Origin: Verrucomicrobiota bacterium
GTDB taxonomy: Bacteria > Verrucomicrobiota > Verrucomicrobiae > Limisphaerales > UBA11358
DNA: 52,444 bases
NCBI GenBank assembly: GCA_014860005.1
Contig: JACZKP010000014.1
Span: 1-52,444, forward strand
Direction of reading: 5' to 3'
Shown here: piece by piece, positions 25,731-34,879 of the stretch
How the letters are laid out: every line of letters begins with the position of its first letter
Position numbering within the stretch: the stretch's first letter is position 1
Program-made: the position numbers and the translations under genes
The notes under the pieces: generated by a model
Database searches by the model: none
The model's input: only the letters and a program-made list of their open reading frames with translations
What the model was told of the DNA's origin: nothing

Positions 25731-26902
25731 CACTGGAAAAGCATTGGCGCGAACTCATTCAGGTATTCCCGCCACTTGTCCCAAGTGTGCGCGCCATCCG
25801 TCTCCCGATAAATGACCTTGAACTGATGTTGCTTGAACATTTCAACCGTGGCGCGCGAGGTTTCCACCAGGAAATCGTCCTTGCCGGTGGCAAACCAAAA
25901 CAGCTTCAGCCCCTCCTTGAGCTTGGTGTCGTCGAGGACCGCCTTGTGGCGCTCCGCGAAGCTCGGTCCCTGCGGGTTGCCGCCCGGTCCACCGCCCGTG
26001 ATACCGAAGATGCCGGAACTGTAAACTCCGAGGTACGCAAACTTGTCCAAGTTCGGGATGCCGAGATTCAGCGTATGAGCGCCACCCATGGAGAGACCGG
26101 CCATGGCGCGGTTCGCACGATCGGTGAAGACCCGGTAACGCCTCTCCATTTGCGGCATGATGTCGGCAATGAACTCCCGCTCGAATTCGTCGGTGAAACC
26201 CATCCCAAAGCGGAACGGTCCGGTGTGACCATGCGGCATCACCACGACCATTGGCTTGGCTTTCCCAGCGGCGATCAGGTTGTCGAGGATGAATCCGGCA
26301 CGCCCGACCGTGCTCCAGGAATCATCGGAATCGAACGCGCCGTGCAGCAGGTAAAAGACGGGATATCGCGACGCACTGGTTTCGTACCCCGGCGGCGTGT
26401 ACACATGCAACCGGCGAAACCGTTTGAGCGTCGCCGACCAATAAGTGACTTCCGAAACTGCGCCGTGCGGCACGTCCTTGGTGTCCATGAAATCCGCTCC
26501 CGGCACATACACCAGGCTCCAGGCATTTTCATTTGACTCACTGGTGGCCGGATTGCGCGGGTCAATCACCGCCAACCCGTCCACATTGAAGTTATAGCGA
26601 TACGCCCCGGGCGCGAGCGGACCGACCGTCACTTCCCACAAGCTGTTGGAACCCTTGATAAGCGGCGTCGCCTGACCAAAACCAGTGCCAGGAATGTCGC
26701 CGCTGCCACCGAGTTGCACGGCTTCCGCCTTGGGCGCGTAAATCCGGAAAGCGACCTTCCGATCCGCCGAAACCTCCGGGGAAACCACGCGAGGCGGTTG
26801 GGCGGGCCGGTTGGGCGCTTGGGCAAGCGCTGCAGTTGTGAATGTAGCCGCCGTGAGGACCGCCATCGCCAGCCAGTTGCAGTTCAGGATTCGATCTTTC
26901 AT
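25730..26902 (-). CDS. Secreted alpha/beta-hydrolase esterase (CE1/enterochelin-esterase-like)
   Basis: From the ATG at 26902 the protein is 390 residues with a signal peptide (LAMAVLTAATFTTAALA). An N-terminal early-set/CBM48-like beta domain (about 40-120: FRIYAPKAEAVQL, APGAYRYNFNVDG) precedes an alpha/beta-hydrolase of the esterase D/feruloyl esterase kind. The latter has FYLLHGAFD, nucleophile elbow GLSMGG (Ser271) and a catalytic His in DGAHTWDKW (His372). Proteins of this layout deacetylate or de-feruloylate xylan and related plant polymers. The open frame extends upstream to 28099, but that part is antisense to the fucose synthase gene and is not coding. The gene is convergent with GH2 and divergent from fcl. 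Confidence 0.88.
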   Translation of the reverse strand: MKDRILNCNWLAMAVLTAATFTTAALAQAPNRPAQPPRVVSPEVSADRKVAFRIYAPKAEAVQLGGSGDIPGTGFGQATPLIKGSNSLWEVTVGPLAPGAYRYNFNVDGLAVIDPRNPATSESNENAWSLVYVPGADFMDTKDVPHGAVSEVTYWSATLKRFRRLHVYTPPGYETSASRYPVFYLLHGAFDSDDSWSTVGRAGFILDNLIAAGKAKPMVVVMPHGHTGPFRFGMGFTDEFEREFIADIMPQMERRYRVFTDRANRAMAGLSMGGAHTLNLGIPNLDKFAYLGVYSSGIFGITGGGPGGNPQGPSFAERHKAVLDDTKLKEGLKLFWFATGKDDFLVETSRATVEMFKQHQFKVIYRETDGAHTWDKWREYLNEFAPMLFQ

Positions 26903-27115
26903 GGTTTGAATTTGTTTGAGATGCGAGCACGTTTTGCGAGCCCACGCTGCGCCGTGTCCCAGTTCAAGCTCCGCCAACACGGCGCACGGCTCGCTCACGT
27001 CACGATCAAAGTAGTCACCCTCTTGGGGCCATTCAAGAGCAGGCTTGAGCCAAGTGGAAACGGCCCTTGAAGCGCTGCCTTGTAGTCGAGTTATCCGGTG
27101 GTCTATCCTGCCGGC

Positions 27116-28057
27116 ATGGAATTTGAGCAAAGCGCCCGCACTTATGTGGCAGGCCATCGGGGATTGGTTGGCAGCGCCATCTGGCGGGAACTGCAGCGGC
27201 AGGGTTTTCGCCACTTGATTGGCCGTTCCCACACCGAACTCGATTTGCTGGACGCCAATGCTGTGGAGAAGTTTTTTGCCGCAGAACGCCCGGAATTTGT
27301 CTTTGTAGCGGCCGCACGAGTCGGCGGCATCCAGGCCAACGATACCCGGCCGGCAGAATTCCTTTACGAGAATCTGCAAATCCAAAACAACCTGATCCAC
27401 CACGCCTGGCGATCCGGAGTCAGGAAACTGCTTTTTCTCGGCAGTTCCTGCATTTATCCGAAACACGCACCGCAGCCAATGAATGAGGATCAACTCCTGA
27501 CCGGTCCGCTCGAACCCACCAATCAGTGGTACGCCGTCGCGAAGATTGCGGGAATCAAAATGTGCCAGGCCTATCGCCGGCAGCGCGGCTGCAACTTCAT
27601 CAGCGCGATGCCCACAAACATGTACGGGCCGAACGACAATTTTGATTTGCAGTCCTCCCATGTGCTGCCCGCGCTGGTGCGCAAGTTTCATGAGGCCAAA
27701 GCCGCAAATGCCCCCGCTGTCACTTGCTGGGGCACCGGCAAACCGAAACGCGAGTTTCTCTATGCCGACGACCTGGCCCGCGCCTGCGTGTTCCTCATGC
27801 AGCGTTATAGCGATGAACAATTCATCAACATCGGGTACGGCAGCGATGTGACCATCCAGGCGCTCGCCAGGCTGGTTCGGGAAATCGTGGGCTTCCAAGG
27901 TGAAATTGTCTGGGACGCATCCATGCCGGATGGCACGCCACGCAAATGGCTGGACAGTTCGCGACTGTTTGCCCTGGGTTGGCGGCCAGAGGTGGAACTC
28001 GAAGCTGGAATTCGCCTGGTGTACGAGGATTTCCTGAAACGCTTCGGGCAAGTTTGA
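27116..28057 (+). CDS. fcl: GDP-L-fucose synthase
   Basis: This enzyme converts GDP-4-keto-6-deoxy-mannose to GDP-L-fucose (epimerase/reductase) in the cytoplasm. The 313-residue extended SDR has the cofactor motif GHRGLVG (13-19), the family block GSSCIYPK (Ser110/Ser111), Tyr139 and Lys143 (YAVAK), the TNMYGPNDNFD segment and REFLYADDLARA. The start at 27116 gives the normal N-terminus; the frame is also open to 27098. The usual partner, GDP-mannose 4,6-dehydratase (gmd), is not next to it, so this gene is separated from its pathway. A spacer of about 230 bp with only a weak 7-bp hairpin (CTTCCCG/CGGGAAG) follows before gcvP. Confidence 0.93.
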   Translation: MEFEQSARTYVAGHRGLVGSAIWRELQRQGFRHLIGRSHTELDLLDANAVEKFFAAERPEFVFVAAARVGGIQANDTRPAEFLYENLQIQNNLIHHAWRSGVRKLLFLGSSCIYPKHAPQPMNEDQLLTGPLEPTNQWYAVAKIAGIKMCQAYRRQRGCNFISAMPTNMYGPNDNFDLQSSHVLPALVRKFHEAKAANAPAVTCWGTGKPKREFLYADDLARACVFLMQRYSDEQFINIGYGSDVTIQALARLVREIVGFQGEIVWDASMPDGTPRKWLDSSRLFALGWRPEVELEAGIRLVYEDFLKRFGQV

Positions 28058-28289
28058 CCGACAGGCACGGCCCGAGGGGCGTCGCCCAATGCAATACAAC
28101 AGAAGTGAAAGGCGTCACTCCGATACTCTGACAATTCACACCACGCTTCCCGGCGGGCAACCTTCGAAGTCTCATTCAGAGACCTCCACCAGCGGGAAGC
28201 TGCGCAAGAATTCGTGGTTAAGCGAAGAACTAACGATTATCAGTCCAAATCCAACTTGCTAACCCGCCCGCCGAATTTAATCTCCCGCT

Positions 28290-31163
28290 ATGTCTTTTTC
28301 GGAAACGCAGAATTCGAACTCGGAAACCCTGAAACACCCGGACGAATTTGTCCGACGCCACATTGGACCGAATGGCGCCGAGACAGGTGAAATGCTCAAG
28401 GTCGTCGGCTACGACTCCGTTGACGCATTGACCGAGGCCGCCGTGCCGAAGCATATCCGGTTGGATAAGCCGCTGGATTTGCCTGAACCAAAATCCGAGT
28501 TCGACGCGCTGCGCGAATTGAAATCCATCGCGGCGCAGAACCAGGTCTTTCGTTCCTTCATCGGGCAGGGTTACTACGACACGATCACGCCGCCGGTGAT
28601 CCAACGCAACGTGCTGGAGAATCCCGGTTGGTACACGCAATACACGCCTTACCAGGCCGAGATTTCCCAAGGCCGTCTCGAAGCGCTGCTAAATTTCCAG
28701 ACGATGGTGATGGAACTCACCGCGCTCGACATCGCTAATGCCTCCATGCTCGACGAAGCCACCGCCGCCGCCGAGGCCATGACGATGTCGCATCGGCTCA
28801 AGGATGGCCGCAACACGTTCTTCATCTCCGAGGCCTGTCATCCGCAAACCATCGAAGTCGTTCGCAGCCGCGCCCATGCGCTCAAAATTGAAGTGGTCGT
28901 CGGCAATCACGAGACGTTTGAGTTCAACGATCAAGTCTTCGGCGCGCTGGTGCAATATCCCGATACGTTCGGCGCGATTCACGATTACGCGCCGTTCGTT
29001 GAGAAAGCCCACGGTGCTGGCGCAATGGTCACGGTCGCGACTGATCTGCTCGCACTCACGCTCATAAGGCCGCCGGGCGAATTCGGCGCGGATATCGCGG
29101 TCGGCAGCGCGCAGCGCTTCGGCGTGCCTCTCGGTTACGGCGGACCGCACGCCGCGTTCTTCGCCACGCGCGATGAATTCAAACGCCAGATGCCGGGCCG
29201 CATCGTGGGCGTATCCAAGGATGCCCGCGGCAAACCCGCCATGCGCCTCGCCCTCGGCACGCGCGAGCAACACATCCGCCGCGAAAAAGCCACCAGCAAC
29301 ATCTGCACTGCCCAGGCTTTGCTCGCGAACATGGCCTCGCTCTATGCCTGCTATCACGGGCCAGAAGGACTGACGAACATTGCGGAGCGGGTTCATCAAC
29401 TGACAGCGCGTCTAGCTGAAGGTCTTGCAAATCTCGGTTTTGCTCCGATCAACAATACATTCTTCGACACGCTCTCAATTCCAGTTAAGAGCGCAGCTGA
29501 ATTCATCAAGAGTGGCGAGGCTCGCGGCTATAATTTCAGGCAGACAAACAACAACCAGATTGGCATTTCTCTTGATGAGGTTTCTTCTGTTGAGGACGTG
29601 GAACGCATTATCCTGATTTTCTGTCACAATCCTTCCACCGAACTGGCTCAGGACAAAGGTACACCAAAACCAGATTACAGCTCCTGCATTCCGCTTCCAC
29701 GCACCTCACCCTTCCTCCAACACCCGGTCTTCAACCGCTACCACTCCGAAACGGAGATGCTCCGCTACATCAAGCGGCTCGAATCGCGCGACCTCTCGCT
29801 CACAGCTTCGATGATTCCGCTCGGCTCATGCACCATGAAGCTCAACGCCGCCGCCGAGATGTTCGCCGTCTCGTGGCCGGAGTTTGCCAAGATTCATCCG
29901 TTCGCGCCCATCAAACAGACGCGCGGTTACCAGAAGATGTTTGAGCAACTCGAAACCTGGCTCGCCGAGATCACCGGGTTCGCCGGCATTTCGCTCCAGC
30001 CCAACGCCGGTTCGCAGGGCGAATACGCCGGGTTGCTCGTCATCCGCGCCTATCACGAATCGCGCGGCGCCGCGCATCGCAACGTGTGTTTGATTCCCAC
30101 CTCCGCGCACGGCACGAACCCCGCGAGCGCCGTCATGGCTGGCATGAAGGTCGTATCCGTCGCATGTGACTCATCCGGCAATATTGACGTCGCCGACCTG
30201 CGCGCGAAAGCTGAGGCGCACAAGACCGATCTCTCGTGCCTGATGATCACCTATCCGTCCACGCACGGCGTTTTCGAGGAAACCATTCGCGAGATTTGCG
30301 AAATCATCCACGTGAACGGCGGCCAGGTTTACATGGACGGCGCGAACATGAACGCCCAAGTCGGCCTCACCAGCCCCGGCTTCATCGGCGCGGACGTCTG
30401 CCATTTGAACCTGCACAAGACGTTTTGCATTCCGCACGGCGGCGGCGGACCGGGCGTCGGACCGATTGGCGTGGCGGAACATCTCGTGGAATTTCTGCCC
30501 GGCCACAACGTCATCAATCTCGGCGGCGAAAATCCGATTGGCGCAGTCGCCGCCGCGCCGTGGGGCAGCGCGAGCATTCTCACCATCTCGTGGATGTATA
30601 TCGCGATGATGGGCGCGGACGGACTCACCGAAGCGACGAAGTTCGCCATCCTCAACGCGAATTACATTTCCAAGCGGCTCGAAAAACATTTCCCGACGCT
30701 CTACCGCAGCAACGGCCTCGTTGCGCACGAATGCATCCTCGACCTGCGCGCGTTCAAGGCCACCACCGCCGAGGACGTCGCCAAGCGCCTGATGGATTAC
30801 GGCTTTCACGCGCCAACGCTCTCGTGGCCCGTCGCCGGCACGCTCATGGTCGAACCGACCGAAAGCGAATCGAAATACGAGCTCGACCGTTTCTGCGACG
30901 CCATGATCTCCATCCACGCCGAAATGACCGCCGTGGAAACCGGCGCAGCCGACGCGAAAAATAATCTGCTCAAGAACGCCCCGCACACGGCGGACCAGAT
31001 CGCCAGTGACGCGTGGAATCGTCCTTATAGCCGCGAAGTCGCGGCGTTTCCGGCGAAGGATTTGCACGACTACAAATTCTGGCCGCACGTCGCCCGCGTG
31101 GACAACGTCTTCGGCGATCGCAACCCAGTCTGCTCCTGCGTGGGGATGGAAAATTATTCTTAA
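28290..31163 (+). CDS. gcvP: Glycine dehydrogenase (decarboxylating), P protein
   Basis: This is the PLP enzyme of the glycine cleavage system. It decarboxylates glycine and passes the aminomethyl group to the lipoyl H protein. It is a full-length, single-chain form (957 residues), with both halves that are split into GcvPA and GcvPB in some bacteria. Landmarks are [12 protein letters not shown] at the N-terminus, [41 protein letters not shown], the glycine-rich segment [12 protein letters not shown] and the PLP lysine in [17 protein letters not shown] (Lys710). The gcvT, gcvH and lpd genes are not adjacent. I found no glycine riboswitch in the 230-bp leader. Confidence 0.97.
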   Translation: MSFSETQNSNSETLKHPDEFVRRHIGPNGAETGEMLKVVGYDSVDALTEAAVPKHIRLDKPLDLPEPKSEFDALRELKSIAAQNQVFRSFIGQGYYDTITPPVIQRNVLENPGWYTQYTPYQAEISQGRLEALLNFQTMVMELTALDIANASMLDEATAAAEAMTMSHRLKDGRNTFFISEACHPQTIEVVRSRAHALKIEVVVGNHETFEFNDQVFGALVQYPDTFGAIHDYAPFVEKAHGAGAMVTVATDLLALTLIRPPGEFGADIAVGSAQRFGVPLGYGGPHAAFFATRDEFKRQMPGRIVGVSKDARGKPAMRLALGTREQHIRREKATSNICTAQALLANMASLYACYHGPEGLTNIAERVHQLTARLAEGLANLGFAPINNTFFDTLSIPVKSAAEFIKSGEARGYNFRQTNNNQIGISLDEVSSVEDVERIILIFCHNPSTELAQDKGTPKPDYSSCIPLPRTSPFLQHPVFNRYHSETEMLRYIKRLESRDLSLTASMIPLGSCTMKLNAAAEMFAVSWPEFAKIHPFAPIKQTRGYQKMFEQLETWLAEITGFAGISLQPNAGSQGEYAGLLVIRAYHESRGAAHRNVCLIPTSAHGTNPASAVMAGMKVVSVACDSSGNIDVADLRAKAEAHKTDLSCLMITYPSTHGVFEETIREICEIIHVNGGQVYMDGANMNAQVGLTSPGFIGADVCHLNLHKTFCIPHGGGGPGVGPIGVAEHLVEFLPGHNVINLGGENPIGAVAAAPWGSASILTISWMYIAMMGADGLTEATKFAILNANYISKRLEKHFPTLYRSNGLVAHECILDLRAFKATTAEDVAKRLMDYGFHAPTLSWPVAGTLMVEPTESESKYELDRFCDAMISIHAEMTAVETGAADAKNNLLKNAPHTADQIASDAWNRPYSREVAAFPAKDLHDYKFWPHVARVDNVFGDRNPVCSCVGMENYS

Positions 31164-31205
31164 CCGCAGGGACTCAGATCTAGTCCCCGAACGATTGACC
31201 TGCGG
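31164..31205. terminator. Hairpin after gcvP
   Basis: CCGCAGG directly after the gcvP stop (31164-31170) pairs with CCTGCGG (31199-31205). A second, inner pairing (GGGACT with AGTCCC) is possible. There is no T-run on either strand, so termination strength is uncertain. It lies between two convergent genes. Confidence 0.4.
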
Positions 31206-31211
31206 GGAAGG

Positions 31212-32354
31212 TCAATTCGCGCTGCTGAATCGGACCGATTCGTAACCGCGCAATAGAACTTCAGAAAAGCTGCCTCCAGCCGCAATTAAGTCGTCGAGGT
31301 GCTGTTTGGTTATGATGATTACGACACAATCGTCTTGCTGATACCACCGCAACTGAGTCACGCGCGCAAAGCGTAGCCCTGTCTGTTGATCTGCATCGCC
31401 GCTTAATCCCTCTCTGCTGAAAATGATACCACACTTGCATCTGTGAAATCGCATCTTTGCAACAAAATGGTTCAGGGCTTGAACGCCGACCCTAGAGTCC
31501 CAATTCTTGCACTCAATGAGGAAATGTCGGCCCAGCGCCTCAAGCAAATATGTAGGTGTCGAGCCATACTGAGTCACGACCAGATCAATTTCGTGTTCGA
31601 ACAGCGCGGCGTTAGCGTGAGCCTTAACATTCGCGTTGATTCGAACACCCGGCAGCGTCACGGCAAGATAAGAAGCAAGAAACTCCAGCGATTCCTTCTT
31701 TTGGTTGTCATTCCCCGTGGGCAGTCTTTCGATGAGTTGTTTGAGGAAGGGGCGGTTTATCGGAATATCAGTCGTTCCTCTAGGCAATGGGATTTTGAGC
31801 TTTTGACTTCTTGCAAGCTGAACGAGTGTCGCTTCTGGATAGTGCCAGAGGGAGCCCCCGGCCGCTTTCAGCGCCCGAGCAGTGGTCGCGAGGTTTTCAA
31901 AATCATTCTGCGCCCAATTGAAATGAACTCGAAGATGTTGGCTTGCGAGTGTGTGAGGGATGACATTGTCCGCGCTATTGAAAACGTCCTCCACGTATGC
32001 GCAGGCGTAGAACCAAACCCCACGAGTGCTCTCACCCAAACTAAAGAAACAAACACCTGCGTTATGTGCAACTCCGCCTTTGTGATATTTGTTGCCGCGG
32101 GCGGCCTGAAGCTCGTTTAGCCGGTCATACCAAGCCATCACCACTTCCGCAGCTTGGTGCGGAAGTTTGTTTTGATGGAGAAGTCCGAAGACCTGCAACC
32201 AAGTCTCAAAGCACAGGGTTTCATTGCTGGGATCGACGCACGAACCCTCGTCAGTATGCTGGCGCAATTTTTCGATGGCGGATGCCACCGCTGTCGGGTC
32301 TTTTTTGAGCTCCTGAAAAAGCTCTTCGCGAAGTTGTTGAGTTGTGTTGGCCAT
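31212..32354 (-). CDS. Protein with C-terminal restriction-endonuclease-like (PD-(D/E)XK) domain
   Basis: The 380-residue protein has an alpha-helical N-terminal half (about 1-200) with helix pairs of TPR style. The C-terminal half shows the core of a PD-(D/E)XK nuclease: a strand with EHEIDLVV (the Asp), then FLIECKNW (Glu-x-Lys), then a helix and the strand CGIIFSREG. The ECKNW block resembles Mrr-type and Card1-like restriction folds. No methyltransferase, helicase or CRISPR gene is next to it, so it may be a stand-alone defence nuclease or a DNA-repair factor. Base composition is visibly lower in GC than the flanking gcvP and etfA, which suggests acquisition. I do not recognise a named family for the N-terminal half. 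Confidence 0.65.
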   Translation of the reverse strand: MANTTQQLREELFQELKKDPTAVASAIEKLRQHTDEGSCVDPSNETLCFETWLQVFGLLHQNKLPHQAAEVVMAWYDRLNELQAARGNKYHKGGVAHNAGVCFFSLGESTRGVWFYACAYVEDVFNSADNVIPHTLASQHLRVHFNWAQNDFENLATTARALKAAGGSLWHYPEATLVQLARSQKLKIPLPRGTTDIPINRPFLKQLIERLPTGNDNQKKESLEFLASYLAVTLPGVRINANVKAHANAALFEHEIDLVVTQYGSTPTYLLEALGRHFLIECKNWDSRVGVQALNHFVAKMRFHRCKCGIIFSREGLSGDADQQTGLRFARVTQLRWYQQDDCVVIIITKQHLDDLIAAGGSFSEVLLRGYESVRFSSAN

Positions 32355-32472
32355 CAGCCCTTCGAGTTAAGCATCTGGCAACCAAGGCAACAAGCTTTCG
32401 CTCCGCGCTCCGCGCCTTCGCGGTTCACAAAATCGGCTGACAATCCCGGTCATTCAACTAAATTGAAGCCGG

Positions 32473-32712
32473 ATGAAATCAGGACTGCCATTGAGTTATC
32501 CGCCGGAAGTGCCGATCTGGGTTGATCCGGAGCGGTTGAGCGGCGCGCCTTGCTTCAAGGGCACGCGCGTGCCGGTGGATAGCCTGTTCGCCAATCTGGA
32601 AAGCGGCCTGAGCCTCGACGAATACCTCGATTGTTTCCCGGACGTGACGCGTGAGCAGGCCGTGGCCGTGCTCGAATACGCGCACAAGCTGACGCTCCAA
32701 CCGGCGACATGA
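32473..32712 (+). CDS. DUF433-type antitoxin
   Basis: The 79-residue protein fits DUF433, a winged-helix antitoxin family: VDPERLSGAPCFKGTRVPV, then DEYLDCFPDVTREQAVAVLEY. Members repress their own operon and neutralise a DUF5615 PIN-like toxin encoded directly downstream. The stop codon overlaps the ATG of the next frame (ATGA), the normal arrangement. Here that toxin gene is cut off after about 20 codons, so this antitoxin has no working partner on the spot. Confidence 0.85.
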   Translation: MKSGLPLSYPPEVPIWVDPERLSGAPCFKGTRVPVDSLFANLESGLSLDEYLDCFPDVTREQAVAVLEYAHKLTLQPAT

Positions 32713-32775
32713 AAGTCCTGCTCGACGCCTGCGTGCCGCGTCCGTTGCGCAAGTTTCTGCCCGACCACAGGGTAA
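32709..32775 (+). pseudogene. Truncated DUF5615 PIN-like toxin
   Basis: The frame starts MKVLLDACVPRPLRKFLPDH, the expected N-terminus of a DUF5615 toxin with its first acidic residue (Asp6). After DHRV it runs into unrelated sequence and loses the remaining 90 or so residues. The break lies about 90 bp from the 3' end of etfA. Confidence 0.75.
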
Positions 32776-32867
32776 GGTGTCGGACTCAACGCAGAGTCAG
32801 AAACCGATATCACAAATACTCGCTAAGCCAAACTGACTTGCCCCATCGGGGCAAAAGAAATCAGCAC

Positions 32868-33902
32868 CTACCCGACCGCAAGCAGCTCATTCACTTTGGC
32901 CATCACCTTGAACGCATCCGCCACGTAAAGCACATCGGCCTTGCCGCGCGCCCAGCCGCAATTCGGGTCGAGGCTGATGGCGCGGCGATCGTTGATGAAT
33001 CGCCAGCCCACCGTGTGCGGTTCTTCGCCGTGACAGCAAGTGCTCAAACCCTTTGGATGCCGCGGCGTCGAGCCGGTTTGTCCGACTTGATTCAGATGCG
33101 AGAGAAAGTGCAAAATCGCCTGGCCTTCGCCGCCGAGGTCCACCAACGACTTGCTGCTGCCAAGCGAAGCGCGTGTGTGTTTCAAGAATTCCAGGATGAT
33201 TTTTTCCGCTTCCGGCGCGTGCGTTTGACCGTCGGCTTGTTTCTTCGTCCAACCGGCGCCAGTCACGAAGAGAAGTTGTGCATCCGGCCGGATGGTTTGC
33301 GCATCGGCACTTGGCTCCCGGACTCCAACCACCGTTGTTCGCTTGGAGGCGTCAGCCACATTGACCGCAATTGACTCAACTGTCGCCGTCCCTGCCCCAC
33401 ACTCACAAGTGGGCTGACTGCCGGGATCAATCAGCACGAACCACGGTCGCTGTGTTCTGGTAATTGTCGCCTCCATGCGCTGGCGATAATACCAGCGATT
33501 GACCGACATTTTACCATTCGTGGCCGCAACGCCAGTCACATGCGTATCCACACGTCCGCCGAGCCGTTGGGCCACCCCGGCCAACACGCGATTCCATCGC
33601 GAAGTTGCCGGGGCAATCACGATGGTGGCCTGGGCTGCTTTGCAGATGGCTTCCGCCGCAGCGGCATCGGTGGCGTAGCGCGATTGGTTGAAATCCGCGC
33701 CGGCTACGCCGAGATACTTCGTCGCCGGGCAAGCGGCGATTGAATCCGCCGCAGCTTGGACGCTTTCGCCCACCAATCCGATAACCAGACTCGAACTGGC
33801 GATGGATTTGTTTAGCGCGCGTGCCGCGTGTAACGCTTCGCGGGCCGATTTGGCGAGCGATCCATCGGCTTCGGTGTGAGCTAGCAAAAGAATGGTTTCC
33901 AT
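32868..33902 (-). CDS. etfA: Electron transfer flavoprotein alpha subunit, divergent
   Basis: This is the larger subunit of the FAD-containing ETF heterodimer, which takes electrons from acyl-CoA dehydrogenases and hands them to ETF:quinone oxidoreductase. The 344-residue protein has an N-terminal adenine-nucleotide-hydrolase-like domain (ILLLAHTEADGSLAKSAREA, IVIAPATSRWNRVLAGVAQR). The C-terminal FAD domain has QVGQTG in the right place. The rest of the FAD region departs from the standard pattern: the GISGAIQH-type block is replaced by GLSTCCHGEEPHTVGW, and DPNCGWARGKADVLYVADAF stands where DPEAPIF..ADY is usual. It follows etfB by 72 bp and is the last gene of the operon. Confidence 0.82.
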   Translation of the reverse strand: METILLLAHTEADGSLAKSAREALHAARALNKSIASSSLVIGLVGESVQAAADSIAACPATKYLGVAGADFNQSRYATDAAAAEAICKAAQATIVIAPATSRWNRVLAGVAQRLGGRVDTHVTGVAATNGKMSVNRWYYRQRMEATITRTQRPWFVLIDPGSQPTCECGAGTATVESIAVNVADASKRTTVVGVREPSADAQTIRPDAQLLFVTGAGWTKKQADGQTHAPEAEKIILEFLKHTRASLGSSKSLVDLGGEGQAILHFLSHLNQVGQTGSTPRHPKGLSTCCHGEEPHTVGWRFINDRRAISLDPNCGWARGKADVLYVADAFKVMAKVNELLAVG

Positions 33903-33919
33903 AAATTCAAAACTGTGTT

Positions 33920-33970
33920 GGTAGGGCGAGCGTCCTCGCGAGCCGGGCTCGTCAGCAGCCTCGCCCCACC
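33920..33970. repeat. Inverted repeat between etfB and etfA
   Basis: GGTAGGGCGAG (33920-33930) pairs with CTCGCCCCACC (33960-33970) with one mismatch; a shorter CGAGCC/GGCTCG stem lies inside. It fills most of the 72-bp gap between the two ETF genes. It could be a palindromic element, or could tune the ratio of the two subunits. Confidence 0.5.
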
Positions 33971-33974
33971 GATT

Positions 33975-34784
33975 TCATTTCTTAATCCACTCCACAATCT
34001 CCGTTGCAATCTCCTCCGGCGTTTTGTCCTTCACGATCTTGGTTTCACGAAGTTGCTTGGGCAACGCCACACTGGCGAACGCCAAACCTTCACCTGTGAG
34101 CTTTGTCGGCTTGGCCTTCTGCAACGCCGGCATCACCGTGCGCATGTTGGTCATGCCCACCTGTGGATTGTTCTTCGGTTCGGGCAAATTTCCCGTGGCC
34201 CAACCGAGCAATGCGGGCGGACCTACGCACTTCGACACTTGATGCTTGCCGCCTTCAATGCGCTCCAGAATTTCCAGCGAACCATCCGCGTTCACCTTGA
34301 GTTCGTCCACACCTTGAAATTGGTCCACGATGCCCAATCGTTCGCCAACCATTTGCATCGTCGCGCCCGCGCCGCGCGAGGCGGATTCCCAGCCGCCGAA
34401 CACGAGCAGCTTTGATTTGTCGAGGCCGGAAATGCTCTGGATGGATTCAGCCAATGCCGCAGCGACTTCGGCCGCTTCAGTGAAACCACTGGCCGGACCG
34501 TCGAGCGCCACGAGTTCAAACGGCACTTTCTGTGCGACGGTCATCATCACCTGCTGGAGCTTGGCTTTCGGGCCGAGGCTGACGAGCCAGACTTTGCTGC
34601 CGGGCGCGTTCTTCGCGAGATTGGCCGCCTCGTAAAGCGCATGGCCCGCCCACGGATCGAGGACGGCGGGCAGCATCATTTCATTCTTCAACGCCGGTCC
34701 GGTCGGCGACGCGACGGGTTCAAGCGTCTGCAACGGATCAGGCACGATGCCGGCGCAAACGACGATTTGGTATGCAATGCTCAT
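33975..34784 (-). CDS. etfB: Electron transfer flavoprotein beta subunit
   Basis: This is the smaller ETF subunit (269 residues), which binds AMP or a second FAD and packs against EtfA. Family features are the N-terminal strand IVVCAGIVPDPLQTL, an LDPWAGHALYEAANLAK segment (equivalent to NPFDEYALEEAL), VWLVSLGPKAKLQQVMM, the FGGWESASRGAGATMQMVGERLG block (equivalent to G.Q..D.D..QVG) and a C-terminal MPALQKAKP. The start codon at 34784 is shared by two broken copies of this 5' end at 36094 and 36943. In the ancestral order the gene would directly follow the ETF:quinone oxidoreductase. It is now separated from it by 3.8 kb of inserted genes and relics. Confidence 0.88.
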   Translation of the reverse strand: MSIAYQIVVCAGIVPDPLQTLEPVASPTGPALKNEMMLPAVLDPWAGHALYEAANLAKNAPGSKVWLVSLGPKAKLQQVMMTVAQKVPFELVALDGPASGFTEAAEVAAALAESIQSISGLDKSKLLVFGGWESASRGAGATMQMVGERLGIVDQFQGVDELKVNADGSLEILERIEGGKHQVSKCVGPPALLGWATGNLPEPKNNPQVGMTNMRTVMPALQKAKPTKLTGEGLAFASVALPKQLRETKIVKDKTPEEIATEIVEWIKK

Positions 34785-34796
34785 AAAAGTGTTAAG

Positions 34797-34871
34797 CCAC
34801 GAATGGACACGAGTTCACACGAATCAAAACATCATTTCCTCCCATTCGTGTCCATTGGCGTTCATTCGTGG
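34797..34871. repeat. Imperfect inverted repeat upstream of etfB
   Basis: CCACGAATG (34797-34805) and CATTCGTGG (34863-34871) form the outer stem, and GGACACGA/TCGTGTCC lies inside it. It begins 12 bp ahead of the etfB start codon and looks like a dispersed spacer element. It may hide or replace the original ribosome-binding region. Confidence 0.5.
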
Positions 34872-34879
34872 TTCAATCA

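Noticed and set aside
26903..28099. A long open minus-strand frame that extends the esterase by about 400 codons
   Set aside because: It is antisense to GDP-L-fucose synthase, whose motifs are complete, and the signal peptide at 26902 marks the true esterase start.
28058..28289. A possible glycine riboswitch ahead of gcvP
   Set aside because: I could not find the paired-aptamer core sequences; only a weak 7-bp hairpin is present.
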